Positions 9,133-17,464 of a DNA stretch of 64,000 bases are shown here, one piece after another (within the stretch, counting starts at the first letter, position 1; each line of letters opens with the position of its first letter). The stretch lies in the NCBI RefSeq assembly GCF_033659955.1, contig NZ_JARUJP010000005.1, forward strand, positions 124,001-188,000, read 5' to 3'. Below the pieces are notes generated by a model, which was not told the origin of the DNA, made no database searches, and saw nothing but the letters and a program-made list of their open reading frames with translations. This DNA is from Clostridium_AM tanneri. GTDB taxonomy: Bacteria > Bacillota > Clostridia > Clostridiales > Clostridiaceae. Both the position numbers and the translations under genes were made by a program.

Positions 9133-9189
9133 AGAATTAAAAATTGAAAATAAGAGATAAAGATGTCTTTTATTCCAATTTCTAATTCT
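9133..9189. repeat. Imperfect palindrome of AATTGAAAAT-type units (copy 1)
   Basis: AGAATTA-AAATTG-type sequence pairs with CAATTT-TAATTCT across a short loop (stem about 23 bp). It lies between divergent cinA and the VanW gene. Similar palindromes occur at 20741, 20814, 32542 and 34931. Confidence 0.55.
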
Positions 9190-9342
9190 AATTATATACT
9201 ACTTTAAACAAATATTTACTAATGATTTAACTTAATTATTATATTTAATAAATGACACAAATATAATAATTAAGTAAGCTATCATATAAAAATTAACAGC
9301 TGTATAGTATAATAGCATTGTAGGAAAAAAGGGGGATTTGAG

Positions 9343-10497
9343 ATGGAAGTAGAAAAGGTTGTAAATACCTCTAAAAAGAACTTTATTATAGGGATGTTGG
9401 TATGCATAGTTCTTCTATTAAGTATTGCCAGTGGTTATATAACATATCAATATCACGATGTAAAGTATTGGAATAATTACATATATCCTAAGGTTACAGT
9501 AGAGGGGATAGACCTATCAGGAAAAACAAAAGAAGAGGCAGTAGCAGCATTAAAATATATCTTTGAAGAACAATTAAAAAATAGAAAGATAAATATTACT
9601 GCTAGTGATAAGAATTATGATATTGAGTATTCAAAATTGAGTCCTAAATACAATATTGAAGAGACTGTAAAGGAAGCTTATTCATATGGAAAGAAGGTCA
9701 ACTTATTTAGTAAGTACTTTTTGTTAAAAGACCCCAAGCCAGTTAATTATAAGCTTAAGGTTATTTATAATGAGGGTTTTGTAAAAGAATTTATAAAAAC
9801 TGTGGAAAATGATATAAATAGAGATCCTGTGAATGCAACTTTAAACACCGATGGTGTTAACTTTACCGTAATACCAGAACAAAGTGGAATAAAGCTTGAG
9901 AGCGATAAACTCCAAAAAGAGATTGCTGAAAAAGTTCAGCAGAATGGATCAGGAGATATTGATCTAAAAGCATCTATAAAAAGTACTGAGGCTAAAATTA
10001 AAGGGGACATGCTAAAAGATATAAATGCAACAATAGGAAGTTTCACTACTAATTATGGGGCCATATCATCTCCTCAAAGAGCTAATAATATAGTTATAGC
10101 TACTAAAAGCATAAATGGAAAAGTGCTAATGCCGGGAGATGTATTTAGTTTTAATGATGTTGTAGGAGAAAGAACTGAAAAAAAAGGATATGAGGCAGCT
10201 CCGGTAATTGTTGATAACAAACTAGAATCAGGTTTAGGAGGAGGAGTATGTCAGGTCTCTTCTACCTTATATAATGCAGTATATAGCTCAGGAATGTCTT
10301 CACTAGAAAGGACTCATCATACTCTGCCAGTTCATTATGTTCCAGAGGGCATGGATGCTACAGTAGATTATGGGAATATAGACTATAAGTTCAAGAATAA
10401 CTTCAAGTATCCTATATACATTCAAGCATATACTTCAGGTGGAAATGTGACATTTGTTCTGTACTCCAATGTGTCAGCAAGAAAACAATTCAAATAG
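9343..10497 (+). CDS. VanW family protein with YoaR-like peptidoglycan-binding domain
   Basis: This is a 384-residue surface protein. A single N-terminal membrane segment (about 13-33, FIIGMLVCIVLLLSIASGYI) anchors it. A YoaR-type putative peptidoglycan-binding module follows, marked by VEGIDLSGKTKEEAVAAL. The C-terminal VanW domain (about 225-375) contains FSFNDVVGERTEKKGYEAAP, GLGGGVCQVSSTLYNA and the H-H-rich ERTHHTLPVHYVPEG. The biochemical role of VanW domains is not established, although they occur in some vancomycin-resistance clusters. The RBS AAAGGGGG precedes 9343. It is followed by a close paralogue, indicating tandem duplication. Confidence 0.82.
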   Translation: MEVEKVVNTSKKNFIIGMLVCIVLLLSIASGYITYQYHDVKYWNNYIYPKVTVEGIDLSGKTKEEAVAALKYIFEEQLKNRKINITASDKNYDIEYSKLSPKYNIEETVKEAYSYGKKVNLFSKYFLLKDPKPVNYKLKVIYNEGFVKEFIKTVENDINRDPVNATLNTDGVNFTVIPEQSGIKLESDKLQKEIAEKVQQNGSGDIDLKASIKSTEAKIKGDMLKDINATIGSFTTNYGAISSPQRANNIVIATKSINGKVLMPGDVFSFNDVVGERTEKKGYEAAPVIVDNKLESGLGGGVCQVSSTLYNAVYSSGMSSLERTHHTLPVHYVPEGMDATVDYGNIDYKFKNNFKYPIYIQAYTSGGNVTFVLYSNVSARKQFK

Positions 10498-10687
10498 TTT
10501 GTTCTATATAGTATAATAATTAAGTATGAAGCTGAATTATGTCATATTGCAGTATGCCTAATTTTATCATACTAAAGCGTATATCTAATTAATGCTTTAG
10601 CGGAAGGATAATTAGTGCTTATATCCTAGTGATGTATAGAAGACACTAATGTTGGCTAGCGTTATTTTAGGTGAAGAGGTGGTACCG

Positions 10688-12061
10688 ATGGTAAGGAAAA
10701 AAAGAAGTAAAAAGAAGAAGTTGCGGATGGGAGTTTGGACAACAGGCGGAATCTTATTACTTAGTATTATATCAGGAATGTTATATATGCATAATAAAGT
10801 AAAGGCTTGGGACAATATAATATACCCTGGCATTAAGATTGAAGGCGAAGATTTATCTGGAAGGAATAAAGAAGAAGCAAAAAAGATTGTAGAACAGAGA
10901 CATGGAGCGGCGGTCTTGAAAAAGAAATTAAATATAGTTACTCCAGACAGGACTTATACATTAGATTATTCTAAAATAAACCCTAAGCATAATGTGGATG
11001 AGGTTGTTAAGGAAGCTTATGAATATGGTAAGAATTTAAACTTATTTAAACAATATAGACTTATAAAAAGCAAAGAAGGAAAGCAGTATAAATTAGGTTT
11101 TACTTATGATTCAAAGCCTATAACAGAGCTTTTAAATAACATAGAAAAAGATATTAATAAAGAACCGGTAAATGCAAGGTTAAAGGGATATGGCGGTAGC
11201 TTTACAGCGGTTCCTGAAGAAAGTGGAAGAAAGCTGCAGAAAGATAAGCTTCAAAAAGAGATAAGTTCTAAATTAAATGGCGATAAGGGACCAGATATTA
11301 GCATAGAAGCCCCTATAGAAGTTATTACTGCTAGGATTACTTCAGATAAGTTAACTACTATAAACTCGAGGATTGCTACATTTACAACAAATTATGGCTC
11401 GATATCCTCGGCTGAAAGAGCAAATAATATAGTTTTATCTACAAGAAGTATAAATGGCCTAGTGATGCTTCCAGGAGATACCTTTAGCTTCAATGAAGTT
11501 GTTGGAGAAAGAACTGCTGGAAAAGGATATAAGGCGGCACCTGTAATTATTGGAAATCAAGTGGACTCAGGACTAGGAGGCGGAATATGTCAAGTTTCTA
11601 CTACTTTATATAATGCGATTTTAAGAGCAAATATAAAGTCAGTAGAAAGAGCCCATCATACACTTCCATCCCACTATGTACCTTTGGGACTGGATGCTAC
11701 TGTTGACTATGGTAATTTAGATTACAAGTTTAAAAATACTTTAGATTATCCTATATATATCGAAGGAGATACCTCAGGAGGAAATGTTACCTTTAATATC
11801 TATTCAAATAGTTCCCTTACTGGAATAGTTACAGAGGTAATTTCAGAGGTTTATGAAACAATACAGCCTGGAGTAAAATACATTGATGATCCTACTTTAC
11901 CTGTTGGACAAACTCAGCAGACTCAGGCACCTTCTACTGGTTTTAAGGTTAAGGTCACAAAACGAACTAAGCAAAATGGAAAAGTAATAAGTGAAGAAGT
12001 GATAGCAAATGATTTCTACAAGCCTGTAGATGCAGTCATAAAGCGAGGCACTAAAAAGTAA
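10688..12061 (+). CDS. VanW family protein with YoaR-like and C-terminal G5 domains
   Basis: This is a paralogue of the preceding gene, with the same order of parts: basic N terminus and membrane helix (MGVWTTGGILLLSIISGM), the YoaR-type unit IEGEDLSGRNKEEA, then a VanW domain with FSFNEVVGERTAGKGYKAAP and GLGGGICQVSTTLYNA. It carries an extra tail of about 80 residues (VKVTKRTKQNGKVISEEVI...) resembling a G5 domain, a module found in cell-wall-binding proteins. The start at 10688 has AGAGGTGG nine bases upstream; the in-frame ATG at 10649 lacks a ribosome site. The product is 457 residues. A strong terminator follows. Function in envelope assembly or binding is inferred only. Confidence 0.82.
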   Translation: MVRKKRSKKKKLRMGVWTTGGILLLSIISGMLYMHNKVKAWDNIIYPGIKIEGEDLSGRNKEEAKKIVEQRHGAAVLKKKLNIVTPDRTYTLDYSKINPKHNVDEVVKEAYEYGKNLNLFKQYRLIKSKEGKQYKLGFTYDSKPITELLNNIEKDINKEPVNARLKGYGGSFTAVPEESGRKLQKDKLQKEISSKLNGDKGPDISIEAPIEVITARITSDKLTTINSRIATFTTNYGSISSAERANNIVLSTRSINGLVMLPGDTFSFNEVVGERTAGKGYKAAPVIIGNQVDSGLGGGICQVSTTLYNAILRANIKSVERAHHTLPSHYVPLGLDATVDYGNLDYKFKNTLDYPIYIEGDTSGGNVTFNIYSNSSLTGIVTEVISEVYETIQPGVKYIDDPTLPVGQTQQTQAPSTGFKVKVTKRTKQNGKVISEEVIANDFYKPVDAVIKRGTKK

Positions 12062-12096
12062 TTAGGAACAAAGGCTTCTTTGTTCCTAATTTTTTT
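12061..12096 (+). terminator. Rho-independent terminator of the second VanW gene
   Basis: ATTAGGAACAAAG pairs with CTTTGTTCCTAAT and is followed by seven T residues. Confidence 0.88.
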
Positions 12097-12148
12097 CTGA
12101 TTATATTCACATATATGGTAAAATATGATATAATTGTAAATGTAATTT

Positions 12149-12235
12149 GCGGGTATGGCGGAATTGGCAGACGCGCTAGATTCAGGTTCTAGTGAAGGCG
12201 ACTTTATGCAGGTTCAAGTCCTGTTACCCGCACCA
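12149..12235 (+). tRNA. tRNA-Leu (anticodon CAG)
   Basis: Acceptor stem GCGGGTA (12149-12155) pairs with TACCCGC (12225-12231). The anticodon stem is CTAGA/TCTAG, with loop TTCAGGT and anticodon CAG at 12183-12185. A long class-II variable arm, GGTTCAAGTCC T-arm and encoded CCA (12233-12235) are all present. It lies just upstream of cwlD. Confidence 0.96.
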
Positions 12236-12268
12236 TAAAAAACAAAAACTTTATAAGGGGATTGTAAT

Positions 12269-13003
12269 ATGAGAATTGCTAATAGGAAAAGATTTACGCT
12301 TTCTTGTATTTTTTTTACCTTGTTGATGTTAATAATTGGAAAAAACCAAATTGTATTTAGCGAAGGGAAGGTTTTTAAAGTAACTTCATCACCAGAAGCA
12401 AAAGAATTAGGTAAAAATGATAACGCAGTATTAAAAAATAAGAAGAGATATATTGTAATACTTGATGCAGGCCATGGAGGCATTGACAAGGGGACAAGTT
12501 ATCAAAATATAAACGAAAAGGATATAGCTTTTAAAATTACTAAATACACAGAAACTGTTTTAAAGTCTAAAGGATATACAGTAATATTAACACGAAACGA
12601 GGACAAGCTACTTCCACTAAAGGAAATAGGTAATATAGTTAACGCTGCAAAAGGAAATGTTTTTGTTTCTATACATATAAACTCAATTAAGGACCCTAGC
12701 TATAAAGGAATGACTACTTATTATTATGCTCCAGAGGGATACCAGAAAGATGAAAGGGTAAAGCTTTCAAAAACAATACAAAAAGAAGTTGTAAAAAGTG
12801 ATGGATGGGAAGATAAAGGAATAAAAACACAAAATCTAGCGGTGCTTAGATATAGTGAGATCCCTTGTGCTTTAGTAGAGTGTGGTTTTATAACTAACAA
12901 AGAAGATAGAGAAAAATTACTAAAAGAGGAGGTGTTAAGGAATATATCTGAAAACATCTCAAGGGGAATTATTAAATATCTCAATGAAAGTGAAGGAAAC
13001 TAG
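12269..13003 (+). CDS. cwlD: N-acetylmuramoyl-L-alanine amidase, CwlD family
   Basis: This 244-residue exported zinc amidase has an N-terminal signal/anchor (about 9-28, LSCIFFTLLMLIIGKNQIVFS). The amidase_3 domain has zinc ligands in ILDAGHGGIDKG, the glutamate in NEKDIAFKI, SIHINS, and catalytic VECGFITNKEDREKL near the end. Size and architecture match CwlD, which removes peptide side chains so that muramic-delta-lactam can form in spore cortex. Assignment to CwlD rather than another amidase_3 protein rests on size and the absence of wall-binding repeats. The ATG at 12269 has AAGGGG upstream. Confidence 0.82.
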   Translation: MRIANRKRFTLSCIFFTLLMLIIGKNQIVFSEGKVFKVTSSPEAKELGKNDNAVLKNKKRYIVILDAGHGGIDKGTSYQNINEKDIAFKITKYTETVLKSKGYTVILTRNEDKLLPLKEIGNIVNAAKGNVFVSIHINSIKDPSYKGMTTYYYAPEGYQKDERVKLSKTIQKEVVKSDGWEDKGIKTQNLAVLRYSEIPCALVECGFITNKEDREKLLKEEVLRNISENISRGIIKYLNESEGN

Positions 13004-13201
13004 AGAATATTTTTGGTTAAAAGTGGAATAATATAACTTAAGGAAGTTAGTGTTCTACAAAGCAAAAATTTTCAGGAAAAAATATATTTACAATCTGAAA
13101 TCCGAAACATGAGTTATAAAATATAGGAATAAGGTCTATATGTACTTTACTATTAGAATATTATAGAGTAATATATTTAATGAAGTTTTTCAAATAGTTA
13201 G

Positions 13202-13232
13202 AAATCCTCCTTGCTATAGGAGGAATTTATTT
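13202..13232 (+). terminator. Hairpin upstream of trmL, possible terminator
   Basis: AAATCCTCC pairs with GGAGGAATTT, followed by TTTCTT. Bases 13004-13201 hold no gene; they are AT-rich spacer and probably contain the trmL promoter. Confidence 0.45.
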
Positions 13233-13264
13233 CTTAATTGCAAAGTACAAAGGAGGAAAAAACA

Positions 13265-13732
13265 TTGAGTTTAAATATAGTATTATTCCAACCGGAAATA
13301 CCACAAAATACAGGGAATATAGCAAGGACTTGTGTTCTTACCAACTCTAAATTACATTTAATAAAGCCTTTAGGATTCAGCTTGGATGAAAAGCAGGTAA
13401 GAAGAGCAGGACTTGATTACTGGCAGTACTTAGACCTTACAATATATGAGTCCTATGAGGAACTTAGGGAAAAATATAAGAATTCTACTTTTTATTTTTC
13501 AACTACTCACGCTAAAAATTTCTATCATCAAGTAGAATATAAGGAGGGGGACTTTGTAGTATTTGGGAGAGAATCCTCAGGTTTGCCAGAGGTAATAAGG
13601 GAAAGTGATCCTGAGAGGTGTATAAAAGTACCAATGATAAATACTACTACTCGTTCTTTAAATTTATCTAACACCGTATCTATAGTTGCATATGAGGCAC
13701 TGAGGCAGATGGATTTCCCTAATATGAAATAA
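13265..13732 (+). CDS. trmL: tRNA (cytidine(34)-2'-O)-methyltransferase TrmL
   Basis: This SPOUT-family enzyme of 155 residues 2'-O-methylates the wobble base of tRNA-Leu isoacceptors. The family signatures are LFQPEIPQNTGNIART at the N terminus, then FGRESSGLPEVI and IKVPMINTTTRSLNLSNTVSIVAYEALRQ, which form the knotted SAM site. The TTG at 13265 has AGGAGG 8 bases before it; the TTG at 13238 lies upstream of that site and is rejected. It is followed 19 bases later by a DegV gene. Confidence 0.92.
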   Translation: MSLNIVLFQPEIPQNTGNIARTCVLTNSKLHLIKPLGFSLDEKQVRRAGLDYWQYLDLTIYESYEELREKYKNSTFYFSTTHAKNFYHQVEYKEGDFVVFGRESSGLPEVIRESDPERCIKVPMINTTTRSLNLSNTVSIVAYEALRQMDFPNMK

Positions 13733-13751
13733 GTAGGAAGGTTGTGAAGTG

Positions 13752-14588
13752 ATGGAAAAGGTAAAGATAATAACAGATAGCACCGCAGACCTGCCAGACT
13801 ATATTATAAAAAAGCATGATATAGAGGTACTCCCGCTTTTAGTTAGTATTAATGAGGAAAGCTATAAGGATGGAATAGATATAAACACCCATACCCTTTT
13901 AGCTAAAATGGCAAGCTCAGATACATTTCCAAAAACAGCTCAGGTAATACCTCAAAGATTTATAGAATGCTATAAAAAATATATAGATATGGGATATAAG
14001 GTAGTTTCCATTCACCTCTCCTCAAAAATGAGCGGAACATATCAATCAGCTTGTATTGCGAAAGAAACGCTGGAAACAGAAAATATAGTTGTCATAGATA
14101 GTTTAAATGTCACATCAGGATTAGGGCTCTTAGTGCTAAAGGCTGCTAAGTTGAAAGATATGGGACTTAATATAGAAGAAATAGAAAAAGAACTGTTAAA
14201 GATAATACCTCATATAAAAAGTGCGTTGGTTTTTAATAGTTTGGACAACCTCGTTAAAGGTGGGAGGTTGTCCAAAACAGCAGGAATTATAGGAAATATA
14301 TTAAGTATAAAACCTATATTAGCGGTAGAAAATGGAGAAATGGTTGTTATTGATAAGGTTCGTGGAAGTAAGAAAGCTATAAGGGCTATTTTAGATTATG
14401 GAGATAAAAAGGGAATAAAACAAGGAGAAGATGTTATACTGTTAGAAATAGCTAGTAAGGATGTTAGTTCATTAAGAGAAGAGTTGAAGCTTAGGGGAAA
14501 TGCTTTTATTGAATGCGAAGTTGGGTGTGTAGTTGGAGTTCATGCTGGACCAGATGCCTGTGGCATATTCTTTGTAGAAGATTTTTAA
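13752..14588 (+). CDS. DegV family fatty-acid-binding protein (FakB-like)
   Basis: This 278-residue DegV-fold protein binds a fatty acid and presents it to a fatty-acid kinase (FakA) in Gram-positive bacteria. Motifs are ITDSTADLPDYI at the N terminus, SSKMSGTYQSA, LDNLVKGGRLSKTAG and HAGPDACGIFF at the C terminus. The ATG at 13752 has GGAAGG 9 bases upstream; an adjacent GTG at 13749 is less likely. No fakA is next to it, as is common for DegV paralogues. Confidence 0.88.
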   Translation: MEKVKIITDSTADLPDYIIKKHDIEVLPLLVSINEESYKDGIDINTHTLLAKMASSDTFPKTAQVIPQRFIECYKKYIDMGYKVVSIHLSSKMSGTYQSACIAKETLETENIVVIDSLNVTSGLGLLVLKAAKLKDMGLNIEEIEKELLKIIPHIKSALVFNSLDNLVKGGRLSKTAGIIGNILSIKPILAVENGEMVVIDKVRGSKKAIRAILDYGDKKGIKQGEDVILLEIASKDVSSLREELKLRGNAFIECEVGCVVGVHAGPDACGIFFVEDF

Positions 14589-14747
14589 ATCACTTTTATT
14601 CGGTAACTAGGGTCAATAGAGGTAAAAACTCATCTGACTTAAGTTTCACTTCATCGACAGTCTAGGAAGCTCTTGTATATTAATTTATTAACAACATACT
14701 AAATTAGAATGAAGCTTACCTTATTGCTTTTGTTTAAAATTTGTTTA

Positions 14748-14784
14748 AAATAAGTTGACTGTAATAGGTGCGGCTTATTTTTTT
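14748..14784 (+). terminator. Weak terminator-like hairpin after degV
   Basis: AAATAAG (14748-14754) pairs with CTTATTT, followed by a T-run. The rest of 14589-15153 is AT-rich and geneless; it should contain the promoter for the glycine-riboswitch transcript, but no hexamers with correct spacing stood out. Confidence 0.35.
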
Positions 14785-15153
14785 TATCAATGATTGTTAA
14801 AAAATAGTTCATAATTCCACAACTGGGTTGTTAATGAATTATCAATGGTTGAATTGGGTCAAAATATAAAAACTTAAAAGAAAATGACGAAAATTGTATA
14901 AATTTAGATTATTAAGTTACAAATTAGCGTATTTTGTTAGAGTTCATTGAAAAAATATACATAAATTCATTTTTTAGTAACCATATTGGTAAATGATGGG
15001 TGATATTATCAGCAATTCGAATATGATTTATTAGAAAATGTAATAATTAATATTTCAGAAAAGTATAGAATTTTTGCACTTGATAATATATAATAATAAA
15101 TGTAAACAATAACATAACAAAAACATAACAAAATTCAATAATGTTGGATGAAA

Positions 15154-15383
15154 TTTTCGGGAGATTAAGTAGAAATGTTAACAATCAGTTAATGCGAATT
15201 TACTTAGTTATATATCTAAAAAAGTAATTTTAGGTATATGACATCCTTAAGTGGATAGCCGAAGGAGGAAGTACTATAAGCGAAATAGTATGAAGCTCTC
15301 AGGCAAAAGGACCGAAAATGGACAAGTCTCTGGAAAGCATATGCACCGAAGGAGTAAAACTCTCAGGTTAATAGACAGAGGTA
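15154..15383 (+). promoter_or_regulatory. Tandem glycine riboswitch (two aptamers)
   Basis: Aptamer 1 is closed by an 8-bp P1, ATTTTCGG (15154-15161) with CCGAAAAT (15312-15319). It holds GGAGA, GCCGAAGGAGG and CTCTCAGGCAAAAGGACC. The linker TGGACAAG leads to aptamer 2, with P1 GTCTCTG (15326-15332) and CAGAGGT (15376-15382), GCACCGAAGGAG and CTCTCAGG. This is the classic tandem glycine-sensing architecture. Aptamer 1 has about 90 bases between GGAGA and CCGAAGG, far longer than usual. The switch precedes the glycine reductase operon, so induction by glycine is expected. Confidence 0.93.
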
Positions 15384-15413
15384 AAGGCTGAAGGCTTTTA
15401 TCTCTGTTTTTTT
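15375..15413 (+). terminator. Expression-platform terminator of the glycine riboswitch
   Basis: ACAGAGGTAAAGGCT (15375-15389) pairs over 15 bp with the arm ending at 15407, with a GAA loop and seven T residues (15407-15413). The 5' arm reuses the 3' strand of aptamer-2 P1, so glycine binding and termination exclude each other. This predicts an ON switch. Confidence 0.9.
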
Positions 15414-15469
15414 GTGTGTCTAGTTGGAAATATATGTATGGCGCTTAAAGCCTATAAAGGAGAGTTAGT

Positions 15470-15847
15470 ATGATAGAACCTATAATAGTTGTAACAAATA
15501 ATCCCATGAGCAAAGAGAATTTAAGCAGTAAATATGTAACTGAATTTATAGATGGGTCTACCATAGATGTATTTAAGAAGGTAAGAAGCTATATTCATAA
15601 TGGTCATAAACTTCTTACTCATCCTTTAATGAGTAGTATAAAACCAAATGAGACGCCTTATAGAACAGTTATTATATCAAAAAATAGAGAAAAAGCTGTA
15701 GAGGTGGACTCCTTAAAGTACATAGAAGAAGGAATAAGTTCAACTGAAAAGTTCACTAATAAGTTTGGAATTCCTAATTGGAGTGAACAGGTTTTAGAAG
15801 ACTTTCAGTTGATAGATTATGATTTAATCTATCATGCCTTATATTAA
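15470..15847 (+). CDS. grdX: GrdX family protein
   Basis: This 125-residue cytoplasmic protein of unknown function is typically the first gene of clostridial glycine reductase operons. It begins MIEPIIVVTNNPMSKE and shows a small alpha/beta pattern with no cofactor motif that I can see; a single conserved-looking stretch NGHKLLTHPLMSS is present. The ATG at 15470 has AAAGGAGAG upstream. It lies directly behind the glycine riboswitch and ahead of trxB. Recognition rests on sequence style, size and position. Confidence 0.85.
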   Translation: MIEPIIVVTNNPMSKENLSSKYVTEFIDGSTIDVFKKVRSYIHNGHKLLTHPLMSSIKPNETPYRTVIISKNREKAVEVDSLKYIEEGISSTEKFTNKFGIPNWSEQVLEDFQLIDYDLIYHALY

Positions 15848-16009
15848 TGTAGCTTAATAAAGATTATAGTTCACCCTTTTAAGTAGAATGTACAGGAATT
15901 GAAAAACTTATTGTTATCCTGTAAAATTAAGGTTTAGTCATAAGGGCGAATAGCTCTAAGCAAATTTTATCAGTAATAGTTTAATTAGAGATAGTAGGAG
16001 GTAATGAAA

Positions 16010-16933
16010 ATGTCACACATTTACGACACTATAATAATCGGTGGTGGACCAGCAGGATTATCAGCAGGACTTTATGCTGCAAGATCAAGAATGGATACAT
16101 TACTTATTGAAAGAGCTAAATTTGGAGGACAAACTTCAACTACAGATGAATTAGAAAACTATCCAGGATCAATAGAGAATTGTACAGGTCCAAGTCTTAT
16201 CGAAAGAATGAGAAAGCAAGCAGAGGAGTTTGGAGTTAACTTCGGAAAAGATGATATCGCAGAGGTAGAATTAGAGGGCGATGTTAAGGTTGTAAAGGGA
16301 AAAAATGAAACTTACAGAGCAAAGACTATAATAGTAGCAACAGGAGCTACTCCAAGACTTGCAGGATTTAAACAAGAGCAAGAACTAAGAGCAAAGGGAG
16401 TATCATATTGTGCTACTTGTGATGCAGACTTCTTTACAGAACTAGATATTGCAGTTATCGGTGGAGGAGATTCAGCTATAACTGAAGCAATATATCTTAC
16501 AAAGTTTGCTGAGAGTGTAACTATAATTCACAGAAGAGATTCTTTAAGAGCAGCTAAGTCATTACAAGAAAAGGCTTTTGCAAATCCTAAGATAAAATTC
16601 ATCTGGGATTCAACTGTTGATGCAGCTTTAGGAGATGAAATATTAGAAGGTCTTGTAGTAAGAAACTTAAAGACTGGTGAAACTAGTGAATTAAAAGTAG
16701 ATGGATGCTTCGTATTTGTTGGATATGACCCAATTTCCCAATTGTTCGATGGACAATTAGAAATGGAAGGCGGATATATCGTAACAGATGAAGACATGAG
16801 AACAAACATGTCTGGAGTATTTGCTGCAGGGGATGTAAGAAAGAAAACTTTAAGACAGGTTATAACTGCAGCAGCAGATGGAGCTATAGCTGCAACAGCT
16901 GCTGAGCATTATATAGCAGAACATAGTAAATAA
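16010..16933 (+). CDS. trxB: Thioredoxin reductase (glycine reductase operon)
   Basis: This FAD enzyme of 307 residues reduces thioredoxin with NAD(P)H. The FAD site is IIIGGGPAGLSAGLYAAR, the redox dithiol is C134-A-T-C137 (SYCATCDADFF), the second dinucleotide fold is IAVIGGGDSAITEA, and the C-terminal FAD motif is GVFAAGDVRKKTLRQV. The ATG at 16010 is chosen because AGGAGG (15996-16001) is 8 bases away; the ATG at 16004 is too close. With the next gene it supplies reducing power to the selenoproteins of glycine reductase. Confidence 0.95.
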   Translation: MSHIYDTIIIGGGPAGLSAGLYAARSRMDTLLIERAKFGGQTSTTDELENYPGSIENCTGPSLIERMRKQAEEFGVNFGKDDIAEVELEGDVKVVKGKNETYRAKTIIVATGATPRLAGFKQEQELRAKGVSYCATCDADFFTELDIAVIGGGDSAITEAIYLTKFAESVTIIHRRDSLRAAKSLQEKAFANPKIKFIWDSTVDAALGDEILEGLVVRNLKTGETSELKVDGCFVFVGYDPISQLFDGQLEMEGGYIVTDEDMRTNMSGVFAAGDVRKKTLRQVITAAADGAIAATAAEHYIAEHSK

Positions 16934-16958
16934 AAATTGGTAGTAGGAGGATTTTGAA

Positions 16959-17291
16959 ATGATAGAATTAAACAAAGAGAATTTTGAAGCTGAAGTTTTA
17001 ACTTATACTGAAAAGCCAGTTTTCGTAGATTTCTGGGGAGATAAATGTGAAATATGTAAACAGCTTATGCCAGGAGTACATGACCTTGAAGGAAAATATG
17101 GTGACAAGATAAAGTTTGCTAGCTTAAACACAAGCACTGCAAGAAGACTAGCTATATCACAAAAGGTTCTTGGATTACCAACAATGATAATCTACAAGGA
17201 TGGAGAAAAGGCAACTTCAATAACTGCAGATAAAATTGCTTCATTAGATGATATAGAAGGATTTATAAAAGCTTACTACGAAACACTTTAA
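16959..17291 (+). CDS. trxA: Thioredoxin with a CEIC active site
   Basis: This is a 110-residue thioredoxin-fold protein. The canonical WCGPC is replaced by WGDKC30-E-I-C33-K, so the dithiol is CEIC and is displaced relative to the Trp. The cis-proline segment LGLPTMIIYKDG is normal. Thioredoxins of grd operons accept electrons from TrxB and reduce the seleno-sulfide of protein A; this altered motif is probably tuned for that partner. RBS GTAGGAGG is well placed. A hairpin at 17411-17440 separates it from grdE. Confidence 0.92.
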   Translation: MIELNKENFEAEVLTYTEKPVFVDFWGDKCEICKQLMPGVHDLEGKYGDKIKFASLNTSTARRLAISQKVLGLPTMIIYKDGEKATSITADKIASLDDIEGFIKAYYETL

Positions 17292-17410
17292 TAGTTACTA
17301 ATTAATAGTAGAGAGTTGGCAGTTTGCAAAATAAGTTAACTAAACAGCAGACTCTATGCTATTAAATAATAAATAATTACTCATAAACCTAGAAAATTGT
17401 ATTAAATATT

Positions 17411-17440
17411 GATTGGGAGTTAAATACTTAACTCTCAATC
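17411..17440 (+). other. Intercistronic hairpin between trxA and grdE
   Basis: GATTGGGAGTTAA pairs with TTAACTCTCAATC around ATAC, ending 11 bases before the grdE ribosome site. There is no T-run, so mRNA processing or stabilisation is likely. Confidence 0.55.
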
Positions 17441-17464
17441 CAAATAAATTTGGAGGTGAACACT

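Noticed and set aside
17314..17326. TTGGCAGTTTGCA as a sigma-54 promoter before grdE
   Set aside because: The distance between the GG and GC elements is too short for a -24/-12 promoter, and the site lies inside an operon.
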